Shown piece after piece: positions 8,797-17,305 of a stretch of DNA of 64,000 nucleotides (its first letter is position 1; each line of letters starts with the position of its first letter). The stretch is from Actinomycetospora soli (GTDB lineage: Bacteria > Actinomycetota > Actinomycetes > Mycobacteriales > Pseudonocardiaceae). Both the position numbers and the translations under genes were made by a program. The notes beneath the pieces were generated by a model. It was not told the DNA's origin. It did not search any database and worked only from the letters and a program-made list of their open reading frames with translations. Location: assembly GCF_021026295.1 (NCBI RefSeq), contig NZ_JAJNDA010000018.1, positions 1 through 64,000 of the forward strand, in the 5' to 3' direction.

Positions 8797-10043
8797 GCAC
8801 CACCACCGACATCACCACCGGCGCCCCGACCCCGTCGACCGACGAGGCCGTCCTGCCGCCCCTGCCCGGGGACTTCTACGGCTACGCCGACCTCCTGGGC
8901 GACGAGGACCGGGCGATCCTGGCGCGGGTCCGACGCTTCGCCGAGGAGCGCATCGCGCCGATCGCCGACCGGCAGTGGGCCACCACGGAGTTCCCGTTCG
9001 ACCTCCTGCCCGCCTTCGCCGAGCTCGACGTCGTCGGGCTGGGCCGGGCGTGGCCGGACCGCCCCGCGCACTCCAAGCTCCTGACCTCGATGGTCAGCAT
9101 GGAGCTCTCGCGCGTCGACCCGTCGATGGCCACCTTCTTCGGCGTGCACGGCGGGCTCGCGCTCTCCTCGATCGACCTGTGCGGATCCGAGGAGCAGAAG
9201 GAGCGCTGGCTGCCCGCCCTGCGCCGGATGGAGAAGATCGGCGCCTTCGCCCTGTCCGAGCCGCACGGCGGGTCGGACGTCGCGGGCGGGCTCGAGACGA
9301 CCGCGCGGCGCGAGGGCGACGAGTGGGTCCTCGACGGCGCCAAGCGCTGGATCGGCAACGGCACCTTCGCCGACCTGGTGATCGTCTGGGCCCGGGACAC
9401 CGACGACGGCGAGGTGAAGGGCTTCGTCGTCGAGAAGGGCACGCCCGGCTTCACCGCGACCAAGATGGAGGGCAAGCTCGCGCTGCGCACGGTGCAGAAC
9501 GCCGACCTCACCTTCGAGGGCGCGCGCGTCCCCGAGGCGAACCGGCTGCAGCACGCGAACTCGTTCAAGGACACGAACCGGGTCCTGCGCGTGACCCGCG
9601 GCGGCGTCGCCTGGAACGCGGTCGGCGTGATGATGGGCGTCTACGAGCTCGCCCGGGCCTACGCCCTCGAGCGGGTCCAGTTCGGGCAGCCCATCGCGGG
9701 CTTCCAGCTGATCCAGGACCACCTCGTGACGATCCTCGGGCGCCTGTCGACCTCGCTGGCCCTCGCGGTGCGCGTGGCGCAGCTCCAGGACGCCGACCAC
9801 TTCCGCGACGACCAGGCGGCGCTGGCGAAGCGCGAGTGCACCGTCGCGCTGCGGGAGGCGGTGGCGCGCGCCCGCGAGGTCCTCGGCGGCAACGGCGTGC
9901 TGCTGGAGAACAAGGTCACGCGGTTCTTCAACGACGCCGAGGCGCTCTACTCCTACGAGGGCACGAAGGAGATCAACACCCTCGTCGTCGGCCGGTCGAT
10001 CACCGGCATCGGCGCGTTCGTGGGCCACGCCCCCCGGCGCTGA
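8793..10043 (+). CDS. Acyl-CoA dehydrogenase, glutaryl-CoA dehydrogenase-like
   Basis: 416 aa FAD enzyme introducing an alpha-beta double bond into an acyl-CoA. Typical segments: FALSEPHGGSDV, WIGNGTFADLVIVWA, the arginine-rich RVQFGQPIAGFQLIQ and the catalytic glutamate Glu389 in YSYEGTKEINTLVVGRSITG, placed as in glutaryl-CoA and short-chain dehydrogenases. Last gene of the IclR-linked operon, with a 4-bp overlap to the dehydrogenase before it. No electron-transfer flavoprotein gene is nearby, so ETF must come from elsewhere. Confidence 0.93.
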   Translation: MSTTTDITTGAPTPSTDEAVLPPLPGDFYGYADLLGDEDRAILARVRRFAEERIAPIADRQWATTEFPFDLLPAFAELDVVGLGRAWPDRPAHSKLLTSMVSMELSRVDPSMATFFGVHGGLALSSIDLCGSEEQKERWLPALRRMEKIGAFALSEPHGGSDVAGGLETTARREGDEWVLDGAKRWIGNGTFADLVIVWARDTDDGEVKGFVVEKGTPGFTATKMEGKLALRTVQNADLTFEGARVPEANRLQHANSFKDTNRVLRVTRGGVAWNAVGVMMGVYELARAYALERVQFGQPIAGFQLIQDHLVTILGRLSTSLALAVRVAQLQDADHFRDDQAALAKRECTVALREAVARAREVLGGNGVLLENKVTRFFNDAEALYSYEGTKEINTLVVGRSITGIGAFVGHAPRR

Positions 10044-10085
10044 ATGGGCCGTTTGCGCCGCCCGGGCGAGCGGCCATCACCCCGT

Positions 10086-10532
10086 ATGGCAACCGCAACG
10101 CACTACCTCGAGGTCAACGCGCCGGCCGCCGAGTGCTACCGCTGGTGGCGGCCGCTCACCCACCTGCCCCAGATCATGGACGACGTCGAGTCGGTGGAGC
10201 CGAAGGGCGGCAGCGCCGACGTGACGCACTGGGTCGTCGACGGCCCGCTCGGCAAGAAGATCGAGTGGGACGCGAAGATCATCGACGAGGAGCAGGACCG
10301 CAAGATCGCGTGGAAGTCGCTCGAGGAGAGCAACAACCACGTCGAGACCGGTGGCGCCGTGCGCTTCGACGACCACGGCGGCAAGACCGGCGTCGAGGTC
10401 AGCCTCCACGTGGAGACGCCCGCCGGCGCCCTGGGCGACCTCGGTGCGAAGCTCTTCGCCGACCCGCAGAAGAAGGTCGAGAAGGCCCTCCAGGAGTTCA
10501 AGCAGCTCATGGAGTCCGGCCCCGCCCGCTGA
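10086..10532 (+). CDS. SRPBCC-fold (START/polyketide cyclase-like) protein
   Basis: 148 aa with the helix-grip pattern of the SRPBCC superfamily: MATATHYLEVNAPAAECYRWW at the start, a central beta sheet, DHGGKTGVEVSLHVETP, and a long amphipathic C-terminal helix (KVEKALQEFKQLME). Such proteins bind hydrophobic ligands or act in stress or cell-envelope functions; the ligand is unknown. ATG 10086 was chosen because homologous sequence begins there; upstream codons of the open frame are not conserved in character. A strong hairpin follows the stop. Confidence 0.8.
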   Translation: MATATHYLEVNAPAAECYRWWRPLTHLPQIMDDVESVEPKGGSADVTHWVVDGPLGKKIEWDAKIIDEEQDRKIAWKSLEESNNHVETGGAVRFDDHGGKTGVEVSLHVETPAGALGDLGAKLFADPQKKVEKALQEFKQLMESGPAR

Positions 10533-10540
10533 TCCCACCC

Positions 10541-10573
10541 GACGCCGGCCCGCGCCCCGCGCGGGCCGGCGTC
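10541..10573 (+). terminator. GC-rich hairpin after the SRPBCC gene
   Basis: Perfect 14-bp stem, left arm 10541-10554 and right arm 10560-10573, with a 5-nt loop, starting 8 nt after the stop. There is no real T-tract, which is common in actinobacteria. Confidence 0.65.
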
Positions 10574-10645
10574 GCGGCAGTTCACGGCCCCCTCGATCGA
10601 GAACCCGTGTCGACGGGCCCTCTCCACTCACCACCGGAGATCGCC

Positions 10646-11509
10646 ATGATCGCTCTTCCCTCCCAGGCCGAACCGTCCGGCGGCGGTGGCGGCTTCAACG
10701 CTCTGCAGTCCCTGCAGAACGCGTTCACCACGCTGCTCAACTACGTGCCGAACGTCATCGGGGCCCTGCTGGTCCTGCTGATCGGCTACATCATCGCCCG
10801 GCTGCTGCGCGCCGGGATCACCAAGCTCCTGCAGCGGGTGCGCCTCGACCAGCGCCTGACCCACGGCTCCGGCGGCGAGTACGTCGCCCGGTTCAGCCCC
10901 GACGGCAGCCCGGCCAAGCTGGTCGGCCTCGTCGTGCAGTGGGTCCTGCTCGTCTTCGTCATCGTCTCCGCGGTCGGGACGCTGAACATCCCCGCGGTCA
11001 CCGGGTTCGTGAACCTGGTGCTGTCCTACCTGCCCAACGTGCTCGCCGCGCTGCTGATCTTCCTGGTCGCCGCCGCGATCGCCGCCGCCGTCGGCGGGCT
11101 CGTGCACCGCACGATGGGCGACACCCCGACCGGTCGCGTCGCGCGCTCCGCCGCGCCGACGCTGGTCATGATCATCGCCGTGTTCATGATCCTCAACCAG
11201 CTCGGCATCGCCGAGGTGATCGTGAACGCGACGTTCATCGCCCTGATCGGCGCCGTCGCGCTCGGTGCCGCCCTGGCGTTCGGGCTCGGCGGCCGCGACG
11301 CCGCCGCCGACCTGATCAACTCGGGCTACCGCAAGGCCCAGGAGAACCGTGAGCAGGTCCGTGCGGACCTGCAGACCGGCTACCAGCGCGGCCAGGCCGA
11401 CGCCGCCCGCGTGGCGGACCGGGCCGACACCGGCGAGTCCGGCGCGGTGCGCGCGGACGACCCGGCCGCCCCCACCGTGGCCATCACGCCGCAGAACGGC
11501 CGCTCCTGA
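10646..11509 (+). CDS. CmpX-like mechanosensitive-type membrane protein
   Basis: 287 aa. A short Gly-rich N-terminus is followed by the paired helices TTLLNYVPNVIGALLVLLIGYIIARLL and, further on, LVLSYLPNVLAALLIFLVAAA, a repeated unit typical of CmpX/conserved TM-helix proteins related to small mechanosensitive channels; two more hydrophobic segments end at GLGGRDAAADLI. The C-terminal 60 residues are hydrophilic and cytoplasmic. GGAGA lies 5 nt upstream of ATG 10646. Probably an envelope tension or osmotic-stress channel; channel activity is inferred, not shown. Confidence 0.85.
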   Translation: MIALPSQAEPSGGGGGFNALQSLQNAFTTLLNYVPNVIGALLVLLIGYIIARLLRAGITKLLQRVRLDQRLTHGSGGEYVARFSPDGSPAKLVGLVVQWVLLVFVIVSAVGTLNIPAVTGFVNLVLSYLPNVLAALLIFLVAAAIAAAVGGLVHRTMGDTPTGRVARSAAPTLVMIIAVFMILNQLGIAEVIVNATFIALIGAVALGAALAFGLGGRDAAADLINSGYRKAQENREQVRADLQTGYQRGQADAARVADRADTGESGAVRADDPAAPTVAITPQNGRS

Positions 11510-11528
11510 GCCGTCCCGCACGACCCGG

Positions 11529-11560
11529 GCCCGCCGGGGACCACACGGTCCCCGGCGGGC
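11529..11560. terminator. Bidirectional terminator between the channel gene and mutM
   Basis: Perfect 14-bp stem (11529-11542 with 11547-11560) and a 4-nt loop ACAC, located between the convergent stops at 11509 and 11561. Confidence 0.75.
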
Positions 11561-12421
11561 CTACGTGCGTCGGGGCACCTTCTGGCAGGTCGGGCACCAG
11601 AACGAGGACCGGTTCATGAACGCCGACCGGCGGATCGCCGTCCCGCACCGGGGGCACGGCCGGCCCTCGCGGCCGTAGACGGCCAGGGCACGGGCGAAGT
11701 ACCCCGAGTCGCCGTGCACGTCGACGTAGAGCGCGTCGAACGACGTGCCGCCCTGCTCGAGCGACTCGGACATCACCTCGTGCGCCGCGGTCAGCACCGT
11801 CCGGACGTCGGGTCGGTTGAGCCGGGCGGTCGGGCGCAGCGAGTGCAGGCGGGCCCGCCACAGGGCCTCGTCGGCGTAGATGTTGCCGATCCCCGAGACG
11901 AGCGTCTGGTCGAGCAGCGCCCGCTTGAGCTCGGTGCGCCGCCGCCGGTAGGCGCCGACGGCGGCCTCGAGGTCGAAGTGCGGGTCGAGGGGGTCGCGGC
12001 CGATGTGCCCGACGGGCAGCGGCACCCGCTCGCCGTCCGAGGACACCGTGTCGACGGCCGTGAGGCCCCCGAACGTGCGCTGGTCGACGAACCGCAGCTC
12101 GGCCCCGCCGTCGGCGAAGCGCAGGCGGACCCGCAGGTGCTTCTCGTCGGGCCGGTCGGCGGGCTGGACCAGCAGCTGGCCGCTCATGCCGAGGTGGGCG
12201 AGCAGCGCGGTGTCGTCGTCGAGGTCGACCCACAGGAACTTGCCCCGCCGCCGTGCGGCGACGAGCGTGCGCCCCTCCAGCCGGTCGGCGAGCTCCATCG
12301 CCCCGCCCGCCTGACGGCGCACGGCGCGCGGGTGCAGCACCTCGACCGACGCGACGGTCCGGCCGACCGCGTGGTCGGCGACCCCGCGCCGGACGACCTC
12401 GACCTCGGGCAGCTCCGGCAC
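11561..12421 (-). CDS. mutM: Formamidopyrimidine-DNA glycosylase MutM/Fpg
   Basis: 286 aa. Bifunctional glycosylase/AP lyase that removes 8-oxoguanine and formamidopyrimidines. The N-terminus [13 protein letters not shown] gives the catalytic Pro and Glu; [11 protein letters not shown] contains the conserved lysine of the beta-F loop; the C-terminal zinc finger is CPRC..CPTC near the end, and the helix-two-turn-helix region contains [16 protein letters not shown] start at 12421. It lies immediately downstream of rnc on the same strand, the standard actinobacterial order. Confidence 0.97.
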   Translation of the reverse strand: MPELPEVEVVRRGVADHAVGRTVASVEVLHPRAVRRQAGGAMELADRLEGRTLVAARRRGKFLWVDLDDDTALLAHLGMSGQLLVQPADRPDEKHLRVRLRFADGGAELRFVDQRTFGGLTAVDTVSSDGERVPLPVGHIGRDPLDPHFDLEAAVGAYRRRRTELKRALLDQTLVSGIGNIYADEALWRARLHSLRPTARLNRPDVRTVLTAAHEVMSESLEQGGTSFDALYVDVHGDSGYFARALAVYGREGRPCPRCGTAIRRSAFMNRSSFWCPTCQKVPRRT

Positions 12422-12432
12422 CTAGCGGACCA

Positions 12433-13155
12433 CTACGTGACGGGCCCGTTCAGCGCCTCGTAGGCGGCCTGGGCGGCCTTCTGCTCGGCGTCCTTCTTCG
12501 TGCGCCCGATCCCGGTGCCGAGGCCCTCGCCGGCCACCACGGCCGTCGCGGTGAACTCCTTGGCGTGGTCGGGGCCCTCCTCGGTGATCCGGTACTCCGG
12601 CACACCGCGGCCGGAGGCGGCCGTCAGCTCCTGCAGGCTGGTCTTCCAGTCGAGCCCGGCGCCGAGGCGCGGCGCCTGGTGCAGCAGGTCGCCGAAGAGC
12701 CGTCCGACGAGCTCGCGGGCCACGTCGATGCCGTGCTCGAGGTGGACCGCGCCGAGGACGGCCTCGACGGCGTCGCCGAGGATCGAGTCCTTGTCGCGGC
12801 CGCCGGTCATCTCCTCGCCGCGACCGAGGTACATCAGCTCGCCCAGCCCGAGGGTGCGCGCGACGCTCGCGAGGGCGTGCATGTTCACCACGCTCGCCCG
12901 CAGCTTCGCGAGCTGGCCCTCGGGCAGTTCCGGGTGCTCCCGGTAGAGCCGCTCGGTGACCGCGATGCCGAGCACGGAGTCCCCGAGGAACTCCAGCCGC
13001 TCGTTGGTCGGCAGGCCGCCCTTCTCGTAGGCGTACGACCGGTGCGTCAGGGCGAGCCGGAGCAGCTCGGGATCGACCTCGATCCCGAGCACCCGGCTGA
13101 GCCGCTCGGCCGGCGACCCGTCCTGGTCAGTGGCGCCGGCCGCCGTGGCGGCCAC
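12433..13155 (-). CDS. rnc: Ribonuclease III
   Basis: 240 aa double-strand RNA endonuclease that processes rRNA precursors. The RNase III signature [13 protein letters not shown] is at about residues 48-60, the second catalytic block is [15 protein letters not shown], and a C-terminal dsRNA-binding domain ends with [20 protein letters not shown]. The open frame extends further upstream into rpmF, but GTG 13155, 6 bp after the rpmF stop codon, gives the expected length and follows rpmF directly. mutM follows 11 bp downstream. Confidence 0.95.
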   Translation of the reverse strand: MAATAAGATDQDGSPAERLSRVLGIEVDPELLRLALTHRSYAYEKGGLPTNERLEFLGDSVLGIAVTERLYREHPELPEGQLAKLRASVVNMHALASVARTLGLGELMYLGRGEEMTGGRDKDSILGDAVEAVLGAVHLEHGIDVARELVGRLFGDLLHQAPRLGAGLDWKTSLQELTAASGRGVPEYRITEEGPDHAKEFTATAVVAGEGLGTGIGRTKKDAEQKAAQAAYEALNGPVT

Positions 13156-13160
13156 GGCGA

Positions 13161-13343
13161 TCAGGCCGGGGTGACGGCCCGGCGGCCGGCGTACTGGCCG
13201 CAGGTGGGGCAGGCGACGTGCGGCGGCTTGGGCTGGCCGCAGGCCTTGTTCTGGCACGCCACGAGGGTCGGCACGGACGCCTTCCACTGCGAGCGGCGGG
13301 CGTGGGTGTTGGCGCGCGACATCCGGCGCTTGGGGACGGCCAC
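13161..13343 (-). CDS. rpmF: 50S ribosomal protein L32
   Basis: 60 aa, [19 protein letters not shown]-terminus and a four-cysteine zinc site (CQNKAC...CPTCG). Co-directional with DUF177 upstream (16-bp gap) and rnc downstream, as usual in actinobacteria. The zinc-binding form is present. Confidence 0.97.
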   Translation of the reverse strand: MAVPKRRMSRANTHARRSQWKASVPTLVACQNKACGQPKPPHVACPTCGQYAGRRAVTPA

Positions 13344-13358
13344 GGTGCTTCGATCTCC

Positions 13359-13934
13359 TCAGTTCTCTGTGCTGCCGCCGGCGAAACGCTCCTGCAGGGC
13401 GGCCCAGCGAGGGTCAATCCTCTCACGAGTGGTCCCCGCGGGTACGAAGGCCCATGCCTCGTCGTCCGGCGAGGCCACGCCGGGGCAGTCGTCGCTGCAC
13501 AGCGGGGCGTTCGGGAGCTCGAGGAGGACGGCGTCACGCACGGCGGGCTCGAGGTCGATCTTCTCGTCCACGATCCGCGCCACGTCCTCCTCCTCGGTCG
13601 TCTCCTCGGTGACCGAGTGCGGGTAGGCGTAGAGCTCGGTGAGGTCGACCTCGACGTGGTCGGTGACCTCGCCGAGGCACCGCGAGCACTCGCCGACGAC
13701 GTCGGCGCTGACCGTGCCGCTGGCGAGGACGCCCTCCATCACCGACTCGAGGCGGAGGTCGAGGTGGATCGGGTCGCCCGCGGGCACACCGATCACCTCC
13801 AGGCCGAAGTCGGCCGGGGCGGGCACGTCGCGCACCCAGGGCTTCATGGTGCCGGGACGGCGCGAGAGCTCGCGCAGGACGTCGACGACCCACGGGCTGG
13901 TCGCGTCGGGGCTGGAGGTGTGCTTCTCAGTCAT
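13359..13934 (-). CDS. DUF177 (YceD) family protein
   Basis: 191 aa. DUF177 proteins are encoded beside rpmF in most bacteria and are linked to 23S rRNA/50S biogenesis. The central motif CSRCLGEV and the later CSDDCPG pair form the conserved cysteine sites. ATG 13934 ([13 protein letters not shown]) was preferred; the open frame continues upstream without homology-like sequence. Neighbours match Rv2926c of Mycobacterium. Confidence 0.93.
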   Translation of the reverse strand: MTEKHTSSPDATSPWVVDVLRELSRRPGTMKPWVRDVPAPADFGLEVIGVPAGDPIHLDLRLESVMEGVLASGTVSADVVGECSRCLGEVTDHVEVDLTELYAYPHSVTEETTEEEDVARIVDEKIDLEPAVRDAVLLELPNAPLCSDDCPGVASPDDEAWAFVPAGTTRERIDPRWAALQERFAGGSTEN

Positions 13935-13970
13935 CTCGATGGGGGCCAACGCACAGCGCGTCGGAACCTG

Positions 13971-13986
13971 TTCCCGACGACGGGTC
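13971..13986 (+). repeat. Copy 2 of the 16-base word TTCCCGACGACGGGTC
   Basis: Exact copy in the gap between the DUF177 start (13934) and the sepIVA stop (14035). Confidence 0.7.
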
Positions 13987-14034
13987 TGGCCCGGCTCCCC
14001 AGGGTACGCGGGCCCCCGCGGCGCCGGAGGAGCC

Positions 14035-14727
14035 CTACGCGCTCGCCCGCTCCGGCGCGTGCTCCTGCGCGGCGGCACCGACCTGACCGGTGCGCAGCTG
14101 GTGGCGGTGGCGCCCGACGGTGTCGAGCACCGACTCGAGCGTGTCGGTGAACTCGGCGAGCGAGGTCTCGACGTAGTGGTCGCAGTCGGTGCGCGCCTGG
14201 TGGGCGTCGTCGGCGGCGCGGTCGAGGATGCGGCCGGCCTCGTCGCGGGCGGCGAGCGTGACCTCGTGCTCGGAGACCAGGCGCTGCTGCTCGGCGCGCC
14301 CGTCGGCGACCGCGCGCTCGTAGCTCTGCCGCCCCGCCTCGGTCATCCGGTCGGCCTCGGCGGCGGCCCGGTCGGTGAGGTCGGCGTACTCCCGACGACC
14401 GCGGGCCACGACCCGCTCCGCCTCGTGCTCGGCCTCGGCGATCATCTGCTGGGCCTGCTCGCGGGCCTCGGCGAGCAGCCGGTCGGCCTCGGTGCGCGCC
14501 TCCTCGGTGGTGCGCGCGGCCTCCTCGGTCGCGTCGTCCACGAGCTTGTCGCGGTGGTCGAGCACGTCCTGGGCGTCGTCGAGCTCGCCCGGGATGGCCT
14601 CACGGATGTCGTCGAGCAGCTCCAGGACGTCCCCGCGCGGGACGACGCAGCTCGTCGTCATCGGGACGCCGCGCGCCTCCTCGCAGATGGTCACCAGCTC
14701 GTCGAGCGCCTCGAACACCCGGTACAC
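14035..14727 (-). CDS. sepIVA: SepIVA-like coiled-coil division/growth protein (DivIVA-like)
   Basis: 230 aa. N-terminal VYRVFEALDELVTICEEARG and VPRGDVLELLDDIREAIPGELDDAQDVLD match the mycobacterial SepIVA/Rv2927c start closely; the rest is a continuous Glu/Arg/Ala coiled coil (about residues 70-200). SepIVA is a cytoplasmic coiled-coil protein needed for septation and polar growth in mycobacteria. GTG 14727 has GGAGG 7 nt upstream, so the longer open frame to 14793 is unlikely. Position next to DUF177 matches the mycobacterial order. Confidence 0.88.
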   Translation of the reverse strand: MYRVFEALDELVTICEEARGVPMTTSCVVPRGDVLELLDDIREAIPGELDDAQDVLDHRDKLVDDATEEAARTTEEARTEADRLLAEAREQAQQMIAEAEHEAERVVARGRREYADLTDRAAAEADRMTEAGRQSYERAVADGRAEQQRLVSEHEVTLAARDEAGRILDRAADDAHQARTDCDHYVETSLAEFTDTLESVLDTVGRHRHQLRTGQVGAAAQEHAPERASA

Positions 14728-14817
14728 GTCGGCCACCTCCCGCGTCGAAGACCGACCGCCAGTGTGCGGCGCGCACTCGCCCGCCCGGCGCATTGCCGCG
14801 TGTCGGGCGTGTCGGTC

Positions 14818-15294
14818 TCAGCGGGAGCCGAGGCGCTCGGTCAGCGCCGCGTGCACACCCGCCGTCAGGAAGGCCGAGACGTCCCCGCCGCCGCGGGCGA
14901 CCTCCTTGACCAGCGAGCTGGAGACGAACGTGTGCTCCGGGGAGGCGGACAGGAAGACCGTGTCGACCCCGGTCAGGTGCCGGTTCATGTGCGCCATCGG
15001 CAGCTCGTAGGCGTAGTCGGTGTCCGAGCGCAGGCCCTTGGCGATGACGCCGACGCCCTGCTCGCGGCACCAGTCGACGAGCAGGCCGGAGAACGCCGCC
15101 GTCGAGACGTTCGGCAGGTCGGCGAACGTCTCCCCCAGCAGGTCCCGCCGCTCGTCGACGGAGAACAGGCCCTGCTTGTTCGGGTTGATCGCCACCGCGA
15201 CCACCACCTCGTCGAACATCGCCGCCGCGCGGCGCACCACGTCGACGTGCCCGAGGGTCACGGGGTCGAACGAACCGGGGCACACGGCTTTCAT
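14818..15294 (-). CDS. coaD: Phosphopantetheine adenylyltransferase
   Basis: 158 aa, the penultimate step of CoA synthesis (4'-phosphopantetheine + ATP to dephospho-CoA). GSFDPVTLGHVDVVRR holds the T/HxGH nucleotidyltransferase motif, GLRSDTDYAYELPMA binds the pantetheine arm and VSSSLVKEVARGGGDVS is the ISSTxVKE equivalent. Length is normal. Single minus-strand gene between sepIVA and a divergent acetyltransferase gene. Confidence 0.97.
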   Translation of the reverse strand: MKAVCPGSFDPVTLGHVDVVRRAAAMFDEVVVAVAINPNKQGLFSVDERRDLLGETFADLPNVSTAAFSGLLVDWCREQGVGVIAKGLRSDTDYAYELPMAHMNRHLTGVDTVFLSASPEHTFVSSSLVKEVARGGGDVSAFLTAGVHAALTERLGSR

Positions 15295-15356
15295 GGTCGA
15301 GCTCCGCTCGGCTTCGTCTCCCGCCTCATGATCGGCCGTTATAGCAGGATCCGGGC

Positions 15357-16004
15357 GTGGACTACGTCCGGGACGACCTGGCCGCGCTCTACCCCTGGTT
15401 CGGCCTCCGGGTCGCGCACGCGGGGCTCGTCCTCGCCCCGCCGACGGACGTCGAGCTGCTGGAGATCGCCGCGTTCGTCGCCGAACCGGCGGGCGTCCTC
15501 GCCCCCGGCGAGGAGCACTTCCTCACGCGCCCGATGGGCGACGACGCCGCGGCCCGCGTCTTCCTCGAGCACTCCTGGTCCCTGCGGCGCTTCCCGACGG
15601 CGGGCGGGGCGTGGCGGGTGCCCTTCGCCGTCCTCGACGGCGGGCGGGTCGTCGGGCACGCGACGCTCGACGCGGGCGAGCGACCGGACGAGGTGGAGAC
15701 GACGTCCTTCCTCGCGCGCGCCGAGCACGGCCGCGGCCTCGGCCGGCGGGTCCGGCTGATGCTCCTGGACCTGGCGTTCGGCTCGCTGGGCATGACCCGC
15801 GCCGTGACCTCCGCGGCCGACGACAACCGCGCCTCGCTGCGGGTGTCGCAGCGTTGCGGCTACCGCGAGACCGACCGGCGCCGCCACACCGACGGCACGC
15901 CCGAGGTCCACCTGGCCGTCACGCCGGGCGCGTGGCGCCGGAAGCGGCTCGACGGCGTGGTCGTCGAGGGCGCGGAGCCGTTCCTCGCGGCGATCAGGCC
16001 GTGA
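15357..16004 (+). CDS. GNAT family N-acetyltransferase
   Basis: 215 aa. The acetyl-CoA loop appears as ARAEHGRGLGRRVRLMLLDLAF (Q/RxxGxG/A type) followed by AVTSAADDNRASLRVSQRCGYRE, a standard GNAT motif A/B pair in the second half. The first 95 residues contain no recognised motif. GTG 15357 start (MDYVRDDLAALYPWFG). The final bases overlap the stop region of the convergent dehydratase gene (15994). Substrate unknown. Confidence 0.85.
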   Translation: MDYVRDDLAALYPWFGLRVAHAGLVLAPPTDVELLEIAAFVAEPAGVLAPGEEHFLTRPMGDDAAARVFLEHSWSLRRFPTAGGAWRVPFAVLDGGRVVGHATLDAGERPDEVETTSFLARAEHGRGLGRRVRLMLLDLAFGSLGMTRAVTSAADDNRASLRVSQRCGYRETDRRRHTDGTPEVHLAVTPGAWRRKRLDGVVVEGAEPFLAAIRP

Positions 16005-16839
16005 CGGTCCCGCTGATCGACGGCGGCGCTCCGGACACGCCGGCGGCGACGCCCCCGTCGTCGGTGCGGTCGGCGACGATCCGCGTGCCGGCGAAGGCGG
16101 GCCGGGAGAGGCGGTAGTCGAAGGCCCGGACCTCCTGCCCCCGCCGCCGCGGTATCTCGAGGCACAGGAGGGCGAGCAGCGGCCCGTGCACGACGAGCCC
16201 CGGGTAGCCCTCGACACCGGTGACGTACGGCTGGTCGTAGTGGATGCGGTGCGTGTTGTAGGTCAGCGCGGAGAACCGGAACAGCAGCCGCTCGTCGGGG
16301 GTCAGCGCCACCGCGTCGGCGGACGGCTCCGGTGCGGGGCCGGGTTCGTCGAGGGCGATCCCGCGCGCCTGCCCCGGCGGCTGGGACCGGTAGACGACGT
16401 CGGACTCCTCGGTGACCAGGACGTCGTCCCCGTCGAGGAACTCGGAGCGCACCGTCACCAGCAGCATGTCCCCGGAGCGCCCGTGCTTGACCTGCGAGCT
16501 CACCAGCGACGAGCGCCGCGTGTAGGTCTCCCCCACCCGCATCGGCGCCCCGATCCGCAGTCGGCCGCCCGCGATCATCCGGCGCCGGTCCGGGATCGGC
16601 GGGAGGAAGTGGCCGTGCAGGGGGTGGCCGTCGTCGCCGAGCTCGTCGGTGCGCGGGTGCTCCAGGAACCCGAACCAGTGCCACATCGGCGGGAGCGGGT
16701 CGCCCGCGCCCGCCACCGGGTCGAGGTCGAACAGGCCGCTGACCGCCCCGACCGTCCAGGCGGAGGTGCCGCCCGTCGTCGTGACCGGCTCCGGGGCCCA
16801 GCCCTGCGTCGCGTCCGCGAGGTCCACGGAGCCGATCAT
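15994..16839 (-). CDS. FAS1-like dehydratase / MaoC-type (mesaconyl-C4-CoA hydratase-like) protein
   Basis: 281 aa. A double hot-dog protein resembling HTD2 and mesaconyl-C4-CoA hydratases: MWHWFGFLEHP and GHFLPPIPDRRRMIAGGRLRIG in the first half, then LLFRFSALTYNTHRIHYDQPYV with the catalytic-type His/Asp and a nearby GLVVHGPLLALL. Such enzymes hydrate or dehydrate enoyl thioesters. ATG 16839 (MIGSVDLADATQGW) is taken as start; the frame is open further upstream through a family A repeat, which would encode ASLPLDDSNDAFLPRG and is not part of the family. Converges with the GNAT gene (11-bp overlap). Substrate unknown. Confidence 0.83.
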   Translation of the reverse strand: MIGSVDLADATQGWAPEPVTTTGGTSAWTVGAVSGLFDLDPVAGAGDPLPPMWHWFGFLEHPRTDELGDDGHPLHGHFLPPIPDRRRMIAGGRLRIGAPMRVGETYTRRSSLVSSQVKHGRSGDMLLVTVRSEFLDGDDVLVTEESDVVYRSQPPGQARGIALDEPGPAPEPSADAVALTPDERLLFRFSALTYNTHRIHYDQPYVTGVEGYPGLVVHGPLLALLCLEIPRRRGQEVRAFDYRLSRPAFAGTRIVADRTDDGGVAAGVSGAPPSISGTVTA

Positions 16840-16860
16840 GCCGTGCCCGCCGGCCCCTCG

Positions 16861-16915
16861 TGGCAGGAAAGCGTCGTTGCTGTCGTCCAGTGGCAGAGAA
16901 GCCACGTCGTCGACG
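16861..16915. repeat. Family A dispersed repeat, copy upstream of the dehydratase gene
   Basis: 16861-16884 matches, base for base, the 24-nt left arm of the perfect hairpin at 50082-50105 (starts TGGCAGGAAAGCG). The second half is diverged and no longer forms a clean stem. It lies between the dehydratase start and the stop of the 101-aa gene. Confidence 0.8.
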
Positions 16916-16928
16916 TCCCTGGTCGGCG

Positions 16929-17234
16929 TCAGCGCTTCGGTGCCTTCCCGCGCCAGGCCAACGACTGCGCGTCCAGCGCCCGCACCGTCTCCGCCCCCTC
17001 GCGCAGCATGCGCTCCCCCTGCTCGACGGCGTGCGCGAGCTGGTCGGCGTCCAGCCGCCGGAACGCCGCCCCACGACCCCGGCCCAGCACGTCGTACCAG
17101 CACCCGCCCACCGCGTCGTCGAGCAGCACGCGCCCGAAGCAGTGGTCGTTCCGGATTACCCAGCCCTCACGACGGGCCGCCGCCGGCAGCTCGTCGCGCA
17201 CCAGCTCCAGGTAGCGGTCCTCGAGGTCGCTCAC
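16929..17234 (-). CDS. Conserved actinobacterial hypothetical protein
   Basis: 101 aa, MSDLEDRYLELVRDELPAAAR then IRNDHCFGRVLLDDAVGGCWYDVL. This compact pattern, a His-Cys-Phe core followed by a Cys-Trp-Tyr motif and a helical C-terminus ending in SLAWRGK, is familiar from small actinobacterial proteins sometimes fused to or mis-named as GCN5-type acetyltransferases; no catalytic motif is visible and I assign no function. Upstream on the same strand is rsmD. Confidence 0.7.
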   Translation of the reverse strand: MSDLEDRYLELVRDELPAAARREGWVIRNDHCFGRVLLDDAVGGCWYDVLGRGRGAAFRRLDADQLAHAVEQGERMLREGAETVRALDAQSLAWRGKAPKR

Positions 17235-17276
17235 GGGCGCCGGGTACCCGTCGAGCGTGTCCCGCTGCTGCCGCTG

Positions 17277-17305
17277 GACGTCAGCCGTGTGCCACCGCTG
17301 ACGTC
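17277..17305. repeat. Family B dyad overlapping the rsmD stop codon
   Basis: GACGTCAGC (17277-17285) and GCTGACGTC (17297-17305) are perfect inverted arms around an 11-nt loop that itself holds GTG..CAC. The rsmD stop codon lies at 17304-17306, so the repeat forms the 3' end of the gene. Shares 21 identical bases with copies at 22555, 22626, 22697 and 52965. Confidence 0.85.

Noticed and set aside
8706-10028. A 440-aa frame opposite the acyl-CoA dehydrogenase
   Set aside because: Shadow of a clear enzyme gene; no domain and typical antisense composition.
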